DNA of 64,000 nucleotides from Glaciecola sp965660815 (GTDB lineage: Bacteria > Pseudomonadota > Gammaproteobacteria > Enterobacterales > Alteromonadaceae): positions 35,107 to 99,106 of the forward strand of contig CBFIBG010000017.1 in the NCBI GenBank assembly GCA_965660815.1. Direction: 5' to 3'. The notes beneath the pieces are model-generated. The model searched no databases. It saw nothing but the letters and a program-made list of their open reading frames with translations, and was not told the origin of the DNA. A program made the translations under genes and the position numbers. Shown piece after piece: positions 61,999-64,000 of this stretch. How positions within the stretch are numbered: position 1 is the stretch's first letter; every line of letters begins with the position of its first letter.

Positions 61999-62313
61999 AG
62001 TGTGTTACTAACCAATTTCTAATAGGGGCTGACTCATCGAGCAGCGTTGTATCATTTGCTAATTGTATGGTCGAGGCGCTTTTTAAACATAAAACTCAGT
62101 TCTTAAAGCAGCGTTTTGTTTTTTCTAGAATTACCTAGCCAATCATCTATATTTACTTAGTCAATAAGTGGTATTACTGAACTTACTTAAGTATTTTACC
62201 ACAGTATCATCGTTGTGACGCCTGCCACTTTTGACGAATACTGTTATAGGTAAGAAATTTAGGTTTATACTCAGTATCTGAACAAAGGTTAATAATTCCT
62301 CATACTTAAACGC
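61999..62313. other. 315-base gap where surE is normally found
   Basis: Non-coding AT-rich sequence between truD and pcm on the minus strand. A SurE start (conserved LLSNDDG) or other SurE motif could not be read in any minus-strand frame. It probably holds a promoter for pcm-yqaA-nlpD-rpoS. Confidence 0.6.
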
Positions 62314-63390
62314 CTAAATACAACTAGCAATCTCTCTTATCACACTGGTTGCATAGCAGCCAGATGGCAGACTAAACGAAACAAAGATGGAGTCGGATCT
62401 CAGTTCGTAGTTTAAATTCTGCGGGAATACTAAGATTGGGCGTCTTTCCTGTGATAATCCTAGTTGAACCAGTGTGTCGGAAACGCAAGCATACTTTTTT
62501 GCTAGGCTAGCTTCGTAATGTCTCGCATCTAATGTGCTTGGTAACGGTCCTTCTCCCCAGAGCGGGCAAGTTGTTAAGACGTCTTTATCAGATAAACGCT
62601 GCTTGACACGATCGTAATCAATTTCATTATCGAAAACAAAAAAACTATTGCTTCCCGCTAACATTATCACATCTCCGAGCAACAGCGAATTTGCCCCATG
62701 TAGGTTAATTCGATGACTAACAAACTCATTAAATAACCAGCTTCTAAGCGCAGAAATGGCCATGGAACGCTTATTGCGATTTCGAATGGCTTCTCCCTGG
62801 ATTAGTTTTTCTGCTAACATCAGATTGCCGCCAAGCTGCTTTGTGCCATCGCTTTTTATTTGTTCACCGAACCTTTGGAGGCCGTAATAATTGGGCACGC
62901 CATTGATTTTGATAGAATCAATTCTCGAGTGTAGGTTCTCTTGAATTACGTCGGATAAACCGTGGTCAAAACGAATAATGATTTCAAACGAATTTTCCTT
63001 CATACCGGAATGTCTGAGCTTTTTATCGTTTTGGATTTGTTGCAATATGGTGGCGCCTTCAAGTGAGAAGGTGCTCCAGTCGGCACGCGGTTGCCCGGCT
63101 TTATTGCCGTAATACACGCCAAACCATTGAGTGGTTTGCGCAAACTTGTCTTTTCTTCCTGCGTAACTGATTGCTCTTAGTGGTAACTTGGCATGTTGTG
63201 CAAGTTGCTCTGCAAGATAGGCGGTATTCAACCCTGTTTTTTGGATAAGTAAGAAAGTATGTTCGCCTTCACCTGAAGGCTCAAAGCTTAATTTTTCGTA
63301 GACTTTAAAGTCGCTTAAATATTGTTTAATTTGGCCGGTAAAAATAGGAGGGCCATTTAAATGTGCCCAGTCGGCGATTTTTATTTGCAT
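62314..63390 (-). CDS. truD: tRNA pseudouridine(13) synthase
   Basis: A 358-residue TruD (E. coli 349) that converts U13 of tRNA-Glu to pseudouridine. Catalytic Asp81 lies in SYAGRKDKFAQ, and HTFLLIQKTGLNT and NYYGLQRFGEQ are family marks. The TRUD insertion domain occupies the middle. It starts 4 bases after ispF stops, so the two are co-transcribed. Confidence 0.95.
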   Translation of the reverse strand: MQIKIADWAHLNGPPIFTGQIKQYLSDFKVYEKLSFEPSGEGEHTFLLIQKTGLNTAYLAEQLAQHAKLPLRAISYAGRKDKFAQTTQWFGVYYGNKAGQPRADWSTFSLEGATILQQIQNDKKLRHSGMKENSFEIIIRFDHGLSDVIQENLHSRIDSIKINGVPNYYGLQRFGEQIKSDGTKQLGGNLMLAEKLIQGEAIRNRNKRSMAISALRSWLFNEFVSHRINLHGANSLLLGDVIMLAGSNSFFVFDNEIDYDRVKQRLSDKDVLTTCPLWGEGPLPSTLDARHYEASLAKKYACVSDTLVQLGLSQERRPILVFPQNLNYELRSDSIFVSFSLPSGCYATSVIREIASCI

Positions 63391-63394
63391 CTTT

Positions 63395-63877
63395 TTAAGT
63401 CCGGCTTTGCTGAATTAACACCACAGCATGAGCAGATATGCCTTCTTTTCTGCCGACATAACCTAGTTTTTCCGTTGTCGTCGCTTTGACGCTAACTTGA
63501 TTTAAGGTAACCCCTAATAATTCACTAAGATTATTTCTCATGCCTTGGATGTGCGGAGCAAGCTTGGGCGCCTGAGCTATGATAGTGATGTCTGCATTGG
63601 CAAGTTCAAACCCTTGGTTTGTAATCAGGGTATAGACATGCTTTAAAAGCACCATTGAATCCACATTTTTAAAATCGTCACTGGTATCGGGGAAATGTTT
63701 ACCTATATCACCTAACGCCAATGAACCTAAAAGAGCGTCGCAAAGCGAGTGAACGGCGACATCGCCATCGGAGTGAGCGATTAAACCCTGTTCATACTCA
63801 ATCTTTTGCCCACACAGAACAATTGGGCCTTGGCCTCCAAATTTATGTACATCAAAGCCATGTCCGATCCTAACCAT
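63395..63877 (-). CDS. ispF: 2-C-methyl-D-erythritol 2,4-cyclodiphosphate synthase
   Basis: MEP-pathway enzyme of isoprenoid precursor synthesis, 160 residues from the ATG at 63877 (E. coli 159); a TTG five codons earlier is possible but unneeded. Metal ligands Asp9 and His11 are in RIGHGFDVHKFGG, and AHSDGDVAVHSLCDALLG and KATTTEKLGYVGR are clear family motifs. ispD, its usual upstream neighbour, is not visible in the remaining 120 bases. Confidence 0.96.
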   Translation of the reverse strand: MVRIGHGFDVHKFGGQGPIVLCGQKIEYEQGLIAHSDGDVAVHSLCDALLGSLALGDIGKHFPDTSDDFKNVDSMVLLKHVYTLITNQGFELANADITIIAQAPKLAPHIQGMRNNLSELLGVTLNQVSVKATTTEKLGYVGRKEGISAHAVVLIQQSRT

Positions 63878-63892
63878 AATGCTATTTGACAA

Positions 63893-64000
63893 CCCCCGCT
63901 CTCAAAATACCTCGTTATTCATCTAATGCTATTATGAAGCATTGAAAACTACATTGATATGATTAATTGTCGCAAACAAAACGGTAATAAAGGCTAGCCA
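63893..64000. other. Window end upstream of ispF
   Basis: No coding sequence recognised. A small inverted repeat AATGCT/AGCATT lies near 63925-63943. Presumably the ispF promoter region. Confidence 0.35.

Noticed and set aside
61999..62313. Remnant of surE
   Set aside because: Read in the minus-strand frames, no SurE motif such as the N-terminal NDDG could be seen.
1..64000. CRISPR arrays, tRNA and rRNA genes
   Set aside because: No regularly spaced repeats, no cloverleaf with a TTCGA-type arm in a plausible setting, and no conserved rRNA sequence were noticed; a tRNAscan or Rfam search would be decisive.

Overview
The window looks like a chromosomal segment of a marine gammaproteobacterium of the Alteromonadales (Alteromonas/Glaciecola/Paraglaciecola type). 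The grounds are the low to moderate GC, the canonical blocks (ilvIH, fadBA, ispB/rplU-rpmA-obgE, ispF-truD-pcm-nlpD-rpoS), the family mix (tricorn-like protease, S9 peptidase, DUF3718, DUF3019, MipA/OmpV) and a chitin-degrading gene pair. This placement is inferred from protein resemblance; no search was run. No rRNA, tRNA or CRISPR array was found.

Layout. 0-3 kb: maoP-like gene, then ilvI-ilvH (acetohydroxyacid synthase), then about 1.1 kb without a recognisable gene. 4-9 kb: a HlyD-like membrane-fusion protein and a processive GT2 glycosyltransferase, converging on a TolC-like outer-membrane channel plus a small exported coiled-coil protein; a candidate polysaccharide synthesis/export set. 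9-12 kb: GH19 chitinase and a GbpA-like AA10 lytic polysaccharide monooxygenase. 12.8-14 kb: a broken IS91-family transposase piece beside a GC-richer orphan WecG/TagA glycosyltransferase, a likely acquired island. 14.5-24.5 kb: cold-shock protein, fadBA, soluble lytic transglycosylase, pepQ and an S9 peptidase.

25.2-27.6 kb is a fossil integron. The integrase gene has an in-frame stop and has lost its C-terminus, but keeps a consensus-perfect LexA box and promoter. An attI-like zone is followed by two cassettes bounded by attC-like imperfect palindromes, holding a DUF4160/DUF2442 pair and a ParDE toxin-antitoxin pair in reverse orientation, then a residual mini-gene. 28-37 kb is housekeeping (PerM-like protein, moaB, ispB, rplU, rpmA, obgE, acnA).

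37.5-42 kb carries a co-directional set: MipA/OmpV outer-membrane protein, DUF3019 protein, OmpR-type regulator, sensor kinase and a GluR0-type ligand-gated potassium channel. It is followed by a soluble multi-PAS chemotaxis receptor. 44.4-51.1 kb is a compact minus-strand cluster of an MMPL/RND transporter, LolA-like protein, DUF1302-like barrel, glycerophosphodiesterase lipoprotein and class I HMG-CoA reductase, which I read as a lipid/isoprenoid handling module. Divergent from it is an ECF43-like sigma factor, with a convergent Ser/Thr kinase carrying a C-terminal repeat region. 54.4-58.8 kb has a tricorn-like protease, folA and a small membrane protein. 58.9-63.9 kb is the conserved rpoS-nlpD-yqaA-pcm-truD-ispF block, in which surE is missing between truD and pcm.

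The most interesting parts are the GluR0-type channel with its two-component/MipA neighbourhood, the HMG-CoA reductase/MMPL cluster in an organism that also has ispF of the MEP pathway, the ECF-kinase pair and the fossil SOS-controlled integron.
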